Origin: Kamptonema formosum PCC 6407
GTDB taxonomy: Bacteria; Cyanobacteriota; Cyanobacteriia; Cyanobacteriales; Microcoleaceae
Reading direction: 5' to 3'
Assembly: GCF_000332155.1 (NCBI RefSeq)
Contig: NZ_KB235904.1
Location: 958,946 to 1,022,945, forward strand
Length of the DNA: 64,000 bases
The notes beneath the pieces were generated by a model. That model searched no databases. It saw only the letters and a program-made list of their open reading frames with translations, and was not told the origin of the DNA. Position numbers and translations under genes: made by a program. Positions 63,979 through 64,000 of this stretch are shown piece by piece; position 1 is the first letter of the stretch; every line of letters begins with the position of its first letter.

Positions 63979-64000
63979 TTGAGGTGTCTGTTATTAGTTA

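Overview
The window looks like cyanobacterial chromosome. It is rich in the HIP1 octamer GCGATCGC, carries heptanucleotide tandem repeats of the TAATGGC/TAATTGC kind, and encodes typically cyanobacterial versions of genes: a class A PBP with an N-terminal FHA domain, bioY-lspA, a RodZ-like protein behind an RsuA/RluB-type synthase, a short-form GpsA, DUF4351 and Uma2 proteins. The many interspersed palindromic repeats resemble those of filamentous Oscillatoriales-type cyanobacteria (Oscillatoria, Microcoleus, Kamptonema); the genus is an inference. No rRNA, tRNA or CRISPR array was found.

Layout. 1-8.1 kb: an SDR oxidoreductase with a replaced C-terminus, an alpha/beta hydrolase, and an RND multidrug pump (pump plus adaptor) behind a PadR regulator with a perfect palindrome at its start codon. 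8.1-10.5 kb: accessory patch with two unknown small genes, a GIY-YIG nuclease, a gene remnant and a MITE-like element. 10.6-14.8 kb: a small XRE regulator and a double hybrid histidine kinase. 15-16.3 kb: metK. 16.8-21.7 kb: adaptor, FtsX-type permease and TolC-type protein of a tripartite ABC exporter that lacks its ATPase locally, followed by rluD. 22.8-23.6 kb: an overlapping HEPN/unknown gene pair. 23.8-27.4 kb: FHA-PBP, lspA, bioY. 28-32.3 kb: pstSCAB with a Pho box and a long heptad-repeat hairpin between pstS and pstC. 32.6-40 kb: a DUF1574-like lipoprotein, cobN, and two Liv/Nat-type amino-acid ABC ATPases. 40-44 kb: a DUF4351 protein and a large HEAT-repeat/membrane/NACHT-like NTPase. 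44.4-48.4 kb: cysK and a translationally coupled pair, a TPR-AAA ATPase plus a TPR membrane protein. 48.7-54.1 kb: ribBA, a pentapeptide-repeat protein and a HerA-like ATPase. 54.3-59 kb: DUF2993 protein, an RluB-type synthase, a RodZ-like protein, malQ. 59.3-64 kb: a decayed VapC locus with an intact antitoxin-like gene, a Nudix hydrolase, gpsA, two small conserved-looking proteins, a PLP dehydratase and a Uma2 protein.

Most genes are ordinary housekeeping or transport. The most unusual material is (i) the TPR-AAA / TPR-membrane pair joined by a TAATG overlap, (ii) the HEAT-TM-NTPase protein with near-identical 99-bp repeats, (iii) the HEPN gene overlapping an unknown partner, and (iv) several families of small palindromic repeats. 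Copies of two of these families differ by compensatory base changes, and others have entered coding sequences (DUF1574 protein, a small ORF's stop codon) or sit inside the pst operon. None of these is shown here to be a new system; they are candidates.
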